DNA of 64,000 nucleotides from Acinetobacter sp. ANC 5054. GTDB lineage: Bacteria > Pseudomonadota > Gammaproteobacteria > Pseudomonadales > Moraxellaceae. Below are positions 9,422 to 18,300 of this stretch, one piece after another. Location of the stretch: assembly GCF_002135295.1 (NCBI RefSeq), contig NZ_NEGG01000011.1:1-64000 (forward strand), written 5' to 3'. Below the pieces are notes generated by a model. That model ran no database searches. It had not been told where the DNA came from and was given only the letters and a program-made list of their open reading frames with translations. The stretch's first letter is position 1, and every line of letters starts with the position of its first letter. The translations under genes were made by a program, and so were the position numbers.

Positions 9422-9446
9422 TTAGTTTAAATTTAATTTAAACTAA
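9422..9446. promoter_or_regulatory. 25-nt palindromic operator of the TetR regulator
   Basis: An 11-bp perfect inverted repeat (TTAGTTTAAAT and ATTTAAACTAA) separated by TTA sits between the divergent ybhG-like and TetR genes. Length, symmetry and position are those of a TetR-family operator, and it would cover both promoters. That the neighbouring TetR protein binds it is inference. Confidence 0.65.
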
Positions 9447-9504
9447 CATAAATTAAATCTATAAATATATACTGAGGCTGATTTCCATTTCTAAAACCTA
9501 AATT

Positions 9505-10146
9505 ATGCCTAGAGCTCGTCGCACAGATGGTGATGCTACCAAACAGAAAATTTTATTTGCCGCATCTAAACTCATTGCGCAAAATGGTTTTGCAAAATCG
9601 AGTAATAAAGCTATCGCTCAGGCAGCTGAAGTTGATCTCGCCTCTATTAACTATCATTTTAAAGGTCGTGAAGGTCTATATCAGGCCGTTATTACTGAAG
9701 CACATAGTCAATATTTTGATGAAAAAGACCTCATTGCGCTTGCTGCTTTAGATATTTCCGCTGAAGAAAAACTCGGGCTATTTTTTGAAAAATTAACCCT
9801 CAATTTATTAACAGGAAATACTTGGTACAGCCAAATTTTAATACGAGAATTATTAACTTCATCAAGTCGTTTAGATCAATTTTTTAAACAAGATGGTAAT
9901 CGTAAATTTTTATTGATTTTAGACATGATCAGTGAAATATCAGGCCTGAGTCCGAACCAACCTAAAATTTTGGCCTGTATGTTGAGTGTAATGGCGCCCT
10001 GTTTTATGTTAATTTTGGCGGAAATTAATCCTTTAAGCCCATTACATAGCGTATCTAAAATGGATGCTCAACAACTTGCAACGCATTTAAAAACATTTTC
10101 AATTGCAGGGTTAAAAGCCATCAAAAATCAGCATTCAGAAAACTGA
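9505..10146 (+). CDS. TetR-family regulator, CecR (YbiH)-like
   Basis: Protein of 213 residues. The N-terminal helix-turn-helix includes KLIAQNGFAKSSNKAIAQAAEVDLASINYHFKGREGLY (given by position: roughly residues 23-60), where the key pattern is SINYHFKGREGLY. The C-terminal ligand domain resembles the CecR/YbiH type found with ybhGFSR in E. coli, where the regulator gene leads the operon; here it is divergent from it. No clear ribosome binding site precedes the ATG, so the message may be nearly leaderless. It probably represses the ABC exporter and itself. Confidence 0.85.
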   Translation: MPRARRTDGDATKQKILFAASKLIAQNGFAKSSNKAIAQAAEVDLASINYHFKGREGLYQAVITEAHSQYFDEKDLIALAALDISAEEKLGLFFEKLTLNLLTGNTWYSQILIRELLTSSSRLDQFFKQDGNRKFLLILDMISEISGLSPNQPKILACMLSVMAPCFMLILAEINPLSPLHSVSKMDAQQLATHLKTFSIAGLKAIKNQHSEN

Positions 10147-10230
10147 ATTTGATATCGCAGTCAAAACATTTCGTTATATTTTCATTTGCTTCTTCATCAC
10201 GGCTGTACGTATTTTCTAATAGTTTATATA

Positions 10231-10394
10231 GGCTATGTTGCATAAACCTAGCATAAACGACTTATTCAGCAATATACTTTCAAAATAAATAAGCCTGCCC
10301 CTAAAATTTATCGTACAACCAATTGGCCCTCCTATAATCAAGCTTTCATTAAGGGCAAATGGGGAGTCAAAGATCAGCAATTGGTTAATTTAGA
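10231..10394 (+). pseudogene. IS5-family transposase relic (N-terminus only)
   Basis: The stretch from 10282 translates to KINKPAPKIYRTTNWPSYNQ and a few more residues, which is the N-terminus of IS5-type transposases common in Acinetobacter. There is no start codon in the expected place (TTC precedes the first Lys) and the similarity fades after about 30 codons. The frame closes at a TGA near 10463. GGCTATGTTGCATAAA at 10231 resembles the terminal inverted repeat of such elements. The right end was not found. The 382-bp gap from 10147 to 10528 otherwise contains only the terminator listed next. Confidence 0.6.
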
Positions 10395-10454
10395 TTTAAA
10401 CGTTTTAGTATCTAAGCCACGATTAGCGGCTAAAAAATTTTCTTGCCGCTTAAT

Positions 10455-10489
10455 AAAAAAATGACCGAAGTATTGGCGTTCTTCGGTCA
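10455..10489 (-). terminator. Rho-independent terminator of the CoA-transferase gene
   Basis: TGACCGAAG and CTTCGGTCA form a perfect 9-bp stem around a 10-nt loop, followed on the minus strand by seven T. It lies 40 bases beyond the stop of the CaiB-type gene. Confidence 0.85.
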
Positions 10490-10528
10490 AATAAGAAATG
10501 CATATTGTTTATAAATGAAAGGGCTACC

Positions 10529-11767
10529 TTAAGCTGCAGGATCTTGTAAGAGGTCAATGATGCCCTTAGCTTTTAATGTTTCTAATTCTTGATGTGTTTT
10601 AAAGCGAGATAAAATTTTCGAAGTGTGCTCTCCCAACTGTGGCGGAGCATGTTTATATTCCACAGGTGTATCCGAAAGTTTGATTGGTGAACCAATCACT
10701 TTAAAATCAGGTTTTAAGCGATGTGGAATATTCACTACCATGTCACGATGCTGGATTTGCGGTTCATTTAATGCGTCTTCAACTGAGTTAATAATCCCAA
10801 CAGGCACTTTATAGGCATGAATTGCATCGACCCATTTTTTGGCATTTTCCTTTAAGAAAAACGCGGACAAAAGTGGGATGAGTTCCTCACGGTGTTTAAC
10901 CCGATCTTGATTGCGTAAAAAGTTTGGATTCTCCAGCAATTCTGGATATCCAATGGCAATGCACAAATCTTTAAATTGCTTATCATTGCCACAAGCGATA
11001 ATAAACTCTTTGTCTTGCGCTTTAAATGTCTGATACGGCACGATATTAGGGTGTTTATTTCCCATTCTTTTAGGCGCATGACCTGACGTCAAATAGTTCA
11101 TGCCTTGGTTGGCCAAAGCTGCAACTTGTACATCGAGTAAGGACATATCAATATATTGACCGCGCCCTGTATGCTGGCGGGCAAGTAAAGCGGCTTGTAT
11201 CGCAATGGTCGAATATAATCCAGTTTGGATATCCACTACAGCTACACCGACTTTTTGTGCACCGCCACCTTCGACATCATCCGCCTCGCCCGTAATACTC
11301 ATCAGGCCAGACATACCTTGAATAATAAAGTCGTAACCTGGTTCTGCTGAACGTGGGCCGTCTTGCCCAAAACCAGTAATCGAGCAATACACCAGATTCG
11401 GATTCAAAGCACTGAGCGTTGCATAGTCCAAACCATATTTAACCAAAGAACTGGCTTTATAATTTTCAATGACTACATCCGACGTCTTGGCAATCTCACG
11501 AATGAGTTCTTGCCCTTCAGATGTTGCAATATCAATCGCCACAGAATACTTATTGCGGTTGGCACATTGATAATACCCCGACTCACGTGTAGCTTTGCCT
11601 TGTTGGTCAAGCATCCACGGTGGTCCCCACATACGAGTATCATCACCCACTTGTGGGCGTTCGATTTTTATCACTTCTGCACCCAAATCTGCCAAAATTT
11701 GACCGCACCACGGACCGGCCAATACTCGGCTTAAATCTAATACTCGAATTCCTTGTAATGCGCCCAT
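10529..11767 (-). CDS. CaiB/BaiF class III CoA-transferase, probably glutarate-activating
   Basis: Protein of 412 residues, typical for the family. N-terminal VLDLSRVLAGPWCGQILADLGAEVIK by position about 9-34 is the family signature; the likely catalytic aspartate is D146 in PGYDFI. Class III enzymes move CoA between carboxylic acids. Linked MFS carrier and glutaryl-CoA dehydrogenase genes on the same strand suggest that it makes glutaryl-CoA from glutarate using succinyl-CoA or a similar donor. AAAGGAG precedes the ATG. It is the last gene of the cluster, followed by a terminator. The family is certain; the glutarate assignment comes from context. Confidence 0.87.
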   Translation of the reverse strand: MGALQGIRVLDLSRVLAGPWCGQILADLGAEVIKIERPQVGDDTRMWGPPWMLDQQGKATRESGYYQCANRNKYSVAIDIATSEGQELIREIAKTSDVVIENYKASSLVKYGLDYATLSALNPNLVYCSITGFGQDGPRSAEPGYDFIIQGMSGLMSITGEADDVEGGGAQKVGVAVVDIQTGLYSTIAIQAALLARQHTGRGQYIDMSLLDVQVAALANQGMNYLTSGHAPKRMGNKHPNIVPYQTFKAQDKEFIIACGNDKQFKDLCIAIGYPELLENPNFLRNQDRVKHREELIPLLSAFFLKENAKKWVDAIHAYKVPVGIINSVEDALNEPQIQHRDMVVNIPHRLKPDFKVIGSPIKLSDTPVEYKHAPPQLGEHTSKILSRFKTHQELETLKAKGIIDLLQDPAA

Positions 11768-11824
11768 TTCTAACTCCTTTTATTCAGCCATGAAGCTTGA
11801 ATCAAACCTCATGGCTTCAGACAT

Positions 11825-13246
11825 TTATTTTACTGTTACTGGTTTAGCACTTTCGTTGTTCACATGATCTGCTGCATGTGTATCCATTTTTGCAAGTTTT
11901 TCCTGCGTGTTAGAGATGGTCGCTTGTTGTGGGTCATATTGACGCTCACGAATAAACAGACCCGGAATTACACCAGCAATGAAGTAAGCTGTACCCATTA
12001 CAATAAATGCCATGGTGAATGAACCACCTGCGGCAATGAAGCCAATGGTTGCTGGAGCAATTGCTGCACCTAGACGCCCCATGTTGTAAGCACCACCAAT
12101 GGCTGTACCACGTACATCGGTTGAGAAACTTTCAGCCATATAAGTTGCATTTACACCATATGGAATGCCATACAAGAAGCCAAAGGTCACAAGTAAATAG
12201 GCAATATTGGTTGGTGTATTATAAAAAATAATGATGGGTAAGAACGCAGCAGTTGCAACTGTGCCAAACACAAAGGTAATACGACGACCAAATTTATCCG
12301 CTGCATAGCCAGCAAGAATTTTACCTAGAATCATTGCTGTATAAGCACCAACCATGTAACCCGTCATGGCTTTAAAGTTCATGCTTAGTTCAGTTTCTAA
12401 ATAGGTTGGCATCCAGTTATTTACGCCATAATAGCCAAACTGTAAAAATGCTGCGGTACTCATCCACAATAAGAACATTTTACGGTGATTGGTGTGGCCA
12501 AAAATACGTTTAAAAATACTGTCTGGAGCTGTATTATTTTGCGTTAGTTCTGTACTGGCAATGGGCTGTAGATTTAATTCACGACGTTGAAGTTGTTCAA
12601 TTTTCGCCTCTTGCCATGACTTTGGCTCAGGTACAAAGCGCATAAAGATCAATGCAAATGCCGCAGGAATAATCGTTACATAGAACAGCATACGCCAACC
12701 GTGATCTGGAATAATCGCACCAGCCATTAAGGTTGCAACGATATAACCTACAGTTTGACCCGTTTGTAAGGTCCCTAATACTGTCGTACGGTATTTGGTC
12801 GGTACATATTCAGCCATTAATGTATTACACGCCATATAAAGCGAACCCAGACCAAATGCACCTATAAAGCGTAATACTAAGAATTGCTCATAACTTTGAG
12901 TAATACCTAAAATACAGGTCATAATTGAAAAAAAGACCACTGACCAAGCAATGGTTTTGACACGACCATACTTGTCGCAAGCCCAACCACCAGAAATACC
13001 GCCCAGTGCCATACCAGCCAGTGATGAGCTGCCTAACATGCCTGCTTGAAATGTCGATAAGCCAAACTCAGCTTTTAAACTGGTCAGACTAAATGACAAT
13101 AGCATGATGTCTACACCATCAATAACCAGCGAAATAAAAGCAAAAATAAATGCCATTTTCCAAGTATTACTGGTAATACGGTGCATTGTTCCAACATTTG
13201 AAGGCAATTTGAGCGTTCCTGCTCCATTTTGCATTTCGTTATTCAT
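11825..13246 (-). CDS. MFS transporter, probable dicarboxylate/glutarate carrier
   Basis: Protein of 473 residues with 12 predicted helices. Helix 1 contains DGVDIMLLSFSL and the loop after helix 2 reads GGWACDKYGRVKT, as in AAHS/sialate-type MFS symporters. A long polar C-terminal tail follows the last helix. It is sandwiched between the CaiB-type CoA-transferase (57 bases downstream) and glutaryl-CoA dehydrogenase (about 210 bases upstream), so import of glutarate or a relative is the simplest guess. AAGGAAT precedes the ATG. Substrate not shown by sequence. Confidence 0.85.
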   Translation of the reverse strand: MNNEMQNGAGTLKLPSNVGTMHRITSNTWKMAFIFAFISLVIDGVDIMLLSFSLTSLKAEFGLSTFQAGMLGSSSLAGMALGGISGGWACDKYGRVKTIAWSVVFFSIMTCILGITQSYEQFLVLRFIGAFGLGSLYMACNTLMAEYVPTKYRTTVLGTLQTGQTVGYIVATLMAGAIIPDHGWRMLFYVTIIPAAFALIFMRFVPEPKSWQEAKIEQLQRRELNLQPIASTELTQNNTAPDSIFKRIFGHTNHRKMFLLWMSTAAFLQFGYYGVNNWMPTYLETELSMNFKAMTGYMVGAYTAMILGKILAGYAADKFGRRITFVFGTVATAAFLPIIIFYNTPTNIAYLLVTFGFLYGIPYGVNATYMAESFSTDVRGTAIGGAYNMGRLGAAIAPATIGFIAAGGSFTMAFIVMGTAYFIAGVIPGLFIRERQYDPQQATISNTQEKLAKMDTHAADHVNNESAKPVTVK

Positions 13247-13409
13247 ATTCCTTGTTCCTCATTTTCCCAAATGAGTCATCGGCAATCCTATTTCTGTACA
13301 CTTGCCATGCATTTATTATTTTTCTAATTCATTTTCTTTAGGCATTTTGTACAGATTTAAAAGAGTGTTTCACGATGAATCCTTTTCGATTAATTTGATT
13401 TTTTAGGTT

Positions 13410-13445
13410 AAAAAATTCCAAGAGCATTCAATATTGAATGCTCTT
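13410..13445 (-). terminator. Terminator of gcdH
   Basis: Positions 13420-13445 form a perfect 26-nt palindrome with arms AAGAGCATTCAAT and ATTGAATGCTCTT. On the minus strand it is followed by GGAA and six T. It lies just past the gcdH stop, separating it from the MFS gene, so the MFS gene probably also has its own promoter in the 170 bases before it. Confidence 0.75.
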
Positions 13446-13458
13446 AAATTTAGATTTT

Positions 13459-14676
13459 TTAGAATGCTGCAATGCCCGTTTGTGCACGGCCAAGAATCAG
13501 TGCATGTACATCATGCGTGCCTTCATAGGTATTCACTACCTCTAGATTGACCAAATGTCGTGCCACACCAAATTCATCTGATATACCATTACCACCCAAC
13601 ATGTCTCGCGCAACTCGGGCGATATCCAGTGCCTTGCCACAGTTATTTCGTTTAATCAGTGAAGTCCCCTCGACCGAAGCAATGCCTTCGTCTTTCATAC
13701 GACCAAAGCGCAGTGCAGCCTGTAGACCTAGTGCAATTTCAGTTTGCATATCGGCCAGTTTCTTCTGAACCAACTGATTCGCTGCCAATGGACGACCAAA
13801 CTGTTTTCGGTCCATTGTGTATTGATGGGCTGTATGCCAACAGAATTCAGCTGCACCCATTGCGCCCCATGCAATGCCATAACGAGCACTGTTCAAGCAA
13901 GTAAATGGACCGCGTAAGCCTCGTATTTCAGGGAAGGCATTTTCTTCTGGGACAAAAACATTATCCATAACGATTTCACCAGTGATGGAAGCACGTAGCC
14001 CGACTTTACCGTGTATCGCTGGCGCTGATAGCCCTTCCCATCCTTTTTCTAAAATGAAACCGCGAATGTCACCGACATTGCCTTCTTGTGATACTTCTTT
14101 GGCCCAAACGACAAATACATCCGCAATCGGGCTGTTGGTGATCCACATCTTTGCGCCTGTTAAACGATAGCCACCATCTACTTTTTTCGCACGTGTAATC
14201 ATACTGCCTGGGTCTGAACCATGGTCTGGTTCGGTTAGGCCAAAACAGCCAATGTAATCGCCAGTTGCCAGTTTTGGCAGGTACTTTTGCTTTTGTTCTT
14301 CAGAGCCAAATTCATTAATCGGCACCATCACAAGTGAACTTTGCACACTCGCCATTGAACGATAACCCGAGTCAACATATTCAATTTCACGTGCTACCAA
14401 ACCATAGCTCACATAGTTCAAACCCGCTCCACCATACTGTTCTGGAATTGTTGGACCAAGTAGACCCAGTTCACCCATTTCACGGAAAATTGAAGCATCA
14501 GTTTGTTCGTGACGGAATTGTTCCAGCACACGCGGCTGTAAACGCTCTTGGCAGTAAGCATGCGCAGTGTCTCGAATCATGCGCTCTTCTTCGGTCAGTT
14601 GCAGTTCCAATAAAAACGGATCTTTCCAATCGAACTGTACTTTTGCCACTTTTTTAGTATTAACCATTTGATTCAT
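13459..14676 (-). CDS. gcdH: Glutaryl-CoA dehydrogenase
   Basis: About 405 residues from the ATG at 14676, chosen because AGAGGA lies just before it; the longer frame from 14712 has no ribosome binding site. FAD acyl-CoA dehydrogenase fold: [12 protein letters not shown] and [12 protein letters not shown] in the middle, and near the end [18 protein letters not shown], whose Glu matches the catalytic base of glutaryl-CoA dehydrogenases. The enzyme oxidises and decarboxylates glutaryl-CoA to crotonyl-CoA, passing electrons to ETF. Neighbouring CoA-transferase, carrier and divergent LysR gene support a glutarate or lysine-degradation role. Confidence 0.93.
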   Translation of the reverse strand: MNQMVNTKKVAKVQFDWKDPFLLELQLTEEERMIRDTAHAYCQERLQPRVLEQFRHEQTDASIFREMGELGLLGPTIPEQYGGAGLNYVSYGLVAREIEYVDSGYRSMASVQSSLVMVPINEFGSEEQKQKYLPKLATGDYIGCFGLTEPDHGSDPGSMITRAKKVDGGYRLTGAKMWITNSPIADVFVVWAKEVSQEGNVGDIRGFILEKGWEGLSAPAIHGKVGLRASITGEIVMDNVFVPEENAFPEIRGLRGPFTCLNSARYGIAWGAMGAAEFCWHTAHQYTMDRKQFGRPLAANQLVQKKLADMQTEIALGLQAALRFGRMKDEGIASVEGTSLIKRNNCGKALDIARVARDMLGGNGISDEFGVARHLVNLEVVNTYEGTHDVHALILGRAQTGIAAF

Positions 14677-14760
14677 AGCGTCCTCTGCTAACAGGTTTGA
14701 CTTTGTTTTCATCGATGCTATGTGTGAAAAGTAATTCTTTCAAACGATAAATATTCATGC

Positions 14761-14783
14761 AGATATGCGTGTTATACATATCT
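14761..14783. promoter_or_regulatory. LysR-type operator candidate
   Basis: AGATATG and CATATCT form a 7-bp inverted repeat around a 9-nt spacer, fitting the T-N11-A rule for LysR regulators. It lies between the divergent gcdH and LysR genes, about 85 bases from the gcdH start. Binding by the adjacent regulator is inferred. Confidence 0.5.
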
Positions 14784-14919
14784 AAAAATAAAACTGAGAG
14801 ACATAAGCACTTTCGCCACTGATGTTAAACGGAAAACCCACTATTTTTAGACTAAAGTGCTATATGGAAATCTTTCTTATATGCCATTTTGTGATACCAC
14901 TTGATAAAAGGATTTATCT

Positions 14920-15873
14920 ATGCGCCGCAATATTCCCTCACTTCAAAGCCTGATTTGTTTTGAATCTGCGGCCAAGCACGCCAGTTATACACATGCATCT
15001 CAAGAGCTATTTATTACGCAAAGTGCTGTATCTCGACAAATACAACAGCTTGAAGAGTTTTTGGGCGTAAGTTTATTTAGTCGAACGCGACATGGTGTTG
15101 ATCTAACTGAAGCAGGAAAACAATATGCCAAAAGCATCAAACCATTTTTGCAAGGTTTAGAAAAAAGCACATCCGATTTAATGACACATAAAGGTCTGGG
15201 TGGAACGCTAAAAATTGGTGTGGTCCCGACATTTGCTACGCGCTGGTTATTACCAAAATTACATCGATTAAACGCACAGCATCCCGAAATTACTCTACAT
15301 TTAGAAACCAGCACTAAGCCCTTTTTGTTTAATGACAATATTTTTGATGCAGCCATTTTTGCAGGAACTGAACAACAAATTAAACATTGGCCTGGCATCC
15401 AAGCACATTTTTTAATGAATGAAAGCATTGTGCCAGTGTGCTCACCAACATTAATTCAGCAGATGTTTCCTGAGGCAAAACTTGATTCTGAATATGCCTA
15501 CCATTTAAGTCCTGAACAATTGATTCAACTTCCCCTACTACAACAAACTACTCGCCCCATGATTTGGCAGGAATGGTTCCAAGCCCAGAAAATTCAACAT
15601 GAAAAACCATTTGCAGGTCAACGACATGAACTATTTTCCATGCTTGCTGTAGCAGCTACACACGGTATGGGGATGGCACTTATTCCTAAAATGCTCATTG
15701 AATCTGAACTGAAAAAAAAGGAGCTGGTCTTAGCTTCTACACAGCAACTTGAAGGTGCACGAAAATACTATTTGATTCATTCTAGCCACGATATTTCACC
15801 AATGATTGTTAATTTTGTTGAATGGATGAAACAGGAATTGAATTCAGCTATAGATGTAAATGACCTAAATTAA
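14920..15873 (+). CDS. LysR-family regulator of the glutarate cluster (GcdR-like)
   Basis: Protein of 317 residues. The N-terminal winged helix contains SYTHASQELFITQSAVSRQI (about 22-41) and LEEFLGVSLFSRTRHGVDLT; the remainder is the periplasmic-binding-like effector domain beginning near residue 95 with LKIGVVPTFATRW. Divergent placement next to gcdH is the classic LysR arrangement, so it most likely activates the gcdH cluster in response to glutarate or glutaryl-CoA. A GcvA/AmpR-like subgroup is suggested by the opening IPSLQSLICFESAA. Confidence 0.87.
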   Translation: MRRNIPSLQSLICFESAAKHASYTHASQELFITQSAVSRQIQQLEEFLGVSLFSRTRHGVDLTEAGKQYAKSIKPFLQGLEKSTSDLMTHKGLGGTLKIGVVPTFATRWLLPKLHRLNAQHPEITLHLETSTKPFLFNDNIFDAAIFAGTEQQIKHWPGIQAHFLMNESIVPVCSPTLIQQMFPEAKLDSEYAYHLSPEQLIQLPLLQQTTRPMIWQEWFQAQKIQHEKPFAGQRHELFSMLAVAATHGMGMALIPKMLIESELKKKELVLASTQQLEGARKYYLIHSSHDISPMIVNFVEWMKQELNSAIDVNDLN

Positions 15874-15997
15874 AAAATGTAAATTTTCCATACACTTAAA
15901 GCAATATGGCCTTATCGTAATTTTTAGTGATCATCCATGACGAACATCTTTTTATTGCTTTATAATTGTTTAAAAATAATGCATCTTCAAGACTGCT

Positions 15998-17092
15998 ATG
16001 AAATATTTCAGCTGCGCTGTTTGTCATAAACAAGTGTTTTTTGCCAATACCGAATGCATGAACTGTCACACTGCATTAGGCTATATCGCCTCTGAAAAAG
16101 AGATGGGCTGTTTTGAAAAACATAGTGCAACGCTTTGGCTTGCACTAAATGCTAAGCAAAGAGGTCAACGCTATAAACCTTGTTACAACTATCAACATCA
16201 TCAGGTTTGTAATTGGGTGGTGCCTGCCGATAGCGATGAAATCTACTGCGAATCTTGTCAATTGACGCATGTCATCCCCAATTTGGATGATCCAGACAAC
16301 ATTGTATATTGGGCACGTTTAGAAAGTGCCAAACGGCGTTTTTTATATTTGATGCAGCAGCTAAATATTATGCCTCGCCCGAAACGCAGCGATGAAGACC
16401 GTTTGGGTCTACGCTTTAATTTTCTCATGCCTACAGTCGATCACCCAGTTATGACTGGACACGCCAATGGCGTGATTACCTTAAATGCCAGTGAAGCGGA
16501 TGTGATTTACCGCGAGACGACACGCATAAAAATGGGTGAAAACTATCGTACCTTATTAGGACATTTCCGCCATGAAAGTGGACATTATTATTTCGATTTA
16601 ATTAAACATTTACGCCCAGAATTAATTGATGATTTTCGCCTCTACTTTGGCGATGAGCGGCTAAATTATAAAGACGCGCTAAAACGCCATTATGACGATG
16701 GTGCACCACTTAATTGGGCAGATAACTATGTCAGCTCTTATGCAAGTACACATCCATGGGAAGATTGGGCGGAAACATGGGCACACTATTTACACATGAT
16801 GGATACTTTAGAAACTGCCTACTATGCTGGTTTAATGGTTAAAACTGATATCGACAACTTAAATAACCTAGAACTGGTGGAAAATCCCATTGGCGCACAA
16901 GACTTTGATTTATTATTAGACAATTGGATGACACTTACTTTTAACTTGAATGCCCTTAATCGCAGTATGGGACTAGATGATGCATATCCATTTACCCTTT
17001 CTAATGTTGTGTTAGATAAACTACGTTTTATTCACCATAAAATGTTGTATTTAATTTTTAATCCGCCTGATACTACTAAAACCTTAGCTTAA
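15998..17092 (+). CDS. Zinc-ribbon putative metallopeptidase (Peptidase_Mx type)
   Basis: Protein of 364 residues. Four cysteines C6, C9, C20 and C23 form an N-terminal zinc ribbon, and another cluster (C62, C71, C84, C87) may bind a second metal. HESGH at 192-196 is an HExxH zinc-protease core, and the later WEDWAETWAHYLHMMD segment may supply a third ligand. This matches the family usually annotated as putative zinc-binding metallo-peptidase; no substrate is known to me. There is no signal peptide, so it is cytoplasmic. It stands alone, with a weak ribosome binding site, and its downstream side is decayed sequence. Confidence 0.8.
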   Translation: MKYFSCAVCHKQVFFANTECMNCHTALGYIASEKEMGCFEKHSATLWLALNAKQRGQRYKPCYNYQHHQVCNWVVPADSDEIYCESCQLTHVIPNLDDPDNIVYWARLESAKRRFLYLMQQLNIMPRPKRSDEDRLGLRFNFLMPTVDHPVMTGHANGVITLNASEADVIYRETTRIKMGENYRTLLGHFRHESGHYYFDLIKHLRPELIDDFRLYFGDERLNYKDALKRHYDDGAPLNWADNYVSSYASTHPWEDWAETWAHYLHMMDTLETAYYAGLMVKTDIDNLNNLELVENPIGAQDFDLLLDNWMTLTFNLNALNRSMGLDDAYPFTLSNVVLDKLRFIHHKMLYLIFNPPDTTKTLA

Positions 17093-17204
17093 CTTCTGGC
17101 TAAAATGTACCTGAACTTTGATTTATTTGCTTTTATATATCCTTTTAATTGCAACAATAAAGCTGGTTAAGCATATTTTGATTCACTCAATCATCATCAA
17201 TTAA

Positions 17205-17805
17205 CTATTGACGATCTTGGCGATTTGAGAAGTAGTTGTTGATAAAATTTTTCTGAGTCTGGATAAAAAATATCAATGGCTCTTTCATCAGATATTTATA
17301 GATTTCAGGATTTTCCAAACTCACATCTCGCCACGGTGAAATCAAAACGATACTGCCTGGCACAGGTTTCTTCTTCTTCTTCTTCTTCTGCTTGAGCTTG
17401 AAATACAATCCCAGTGTATAGCCGCCGCCAGCAGAGTCCCCCATAAATAAAATGTTTTCAGCAGGCGTAGTTTTCAATACTTCTGTATCAGCTTGCTCGA
17501 CCATTTGAAATGACTGTTTATAAATATAATCGGGTGTCATTGGGTAATCTGGAATAACAACTTGTACGCCAGATTGATCGATAATTTTATTTTTAAAAGC
17601 ATATTGTTACTTAAAAATTCTATTAATATATGCCCTGCCATGAATATAAAAAATTACAGTGCCAATGGTTTTTTTGCCTGAAATATGGTGGCAATCAAAA
17701 CCATCTATAACTTTGTTTATGATGTTTTTATTTTTCAAAGCAGATTTTTTGATGTTATCGCTTTTGCTCGGGAAATCCCCCTTATCAAAACTTTTATTCA
17801 GGTTG
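17205..17805 (-). pseudogene. Alpha/beta hydrolase (esterase/lipase, HSL family) pseudogene
   Basis: Reading the minus strand from about 17805, one frame gives esterase-like sequence with IFYIHGRAYIN (oxyanion-hole region, normally HGGAY). An in-frame TAA follows shortly after. The same frame then resumes with VQVVIPDYPMTPDYIY and continues to MGDSAGGGY, the nucleophile motif, ending at 17205. The C-terminal third with the catalytic Asp and His is missing or degenerate. A run of seven lysines is encoded by a trinucleotide repeat. The only open part is the 111-codon frame 17205-17540. Both ends of the family domain are incomplete, so this is a dead gene. Confidence 0.72.
17368..17388. repeat. 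(TTC)7 trinucleotide repeat
   Basis: Seven perfect copies of TTC on the plus strand, read on the minus strand as the lysine run inside the esterase pseudogene. In-frame length changes would not shift the frame. It probably arose by slippage after the gene lost function. Confidence 0.85.
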
Positions 17806-17871
17806 TTTTAGTCTGTTGTTAGTGAAATAAGATCACGTGTAATACGAAATTTAAAACTCGGTGATTTTTAA

Positions 17872-18252
17872 CTGAATAAGAAATTACTTGATCGTTATAA
17901 GCCACAACAAATTTTAGCTGCTGGTCTTTGGATTTATGTAGCTATGGCTTTGGTGACGACTTTGGCATCAAGTACCGCATCAATGTGGTTATACATCGTG
18001 CCTTTATGGTTCACCATTGGTTTTGTCAGTTTGCTATCTGCCAATGGCATGGCTTTGGCAATGGCTGCTGCGCGTGAACGTGCAGGTACAGGTTCGGCTT
18101 TGCTAGGTGTTTGCCAGTTTGGTTTAGCTTTTATCGTGTCGAGCTGTGTTGCAGTCGGTGGCAGTGATAGCATTTTGCCAATGAGTTTGGGGATTTTAAT
18201 TCCAGCTTTGGTGGCACTTTTGATATGGCTTTTAAGTATCAAATCTAGGTAA
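17872..18252 (+). pseudogene. MFS efflux transporter, C-terminal fragment
   Basis: The open frame from 17872 to the TAG-like end at 18252 encodes the last three to four helices of a Bcr/CflA-type MFS drug transporter: RYKPQQILAAGLWIYV, then MALAMAAARERAGTGSALLG and a final helix ending in SIKSR. No N-terminal two thirds are present upstream, where the sequence is AT-rich and shows the esterase relic on the other strand. A proper terminator follows, as expected for the tail of a once intact gene. Confidence 0.7.
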
Positions 18253-18255
18253 GTG

Positions 18256-18279
18256 AACCGCCGAAAGGCGGTTTTTTTT
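18256..18279 (+). terminator. Rho-independent terminator
   Basis: AACCGCC-GAAA-GGCGGTT with a run of eight T: a strong tetraloop terminator just past the MFS fragment. Confidence 0.9.
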
Positions 18280-18300
18280 ACAGCTATGAAAGATTTATAT

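Noticed and set aside
17934..18242. 102-codon minus-strand frame over the MFS fragment
   Set aside because: It is the antisense shadow of a helix-rich MFS tail; the plus-strand reading matches a known family.
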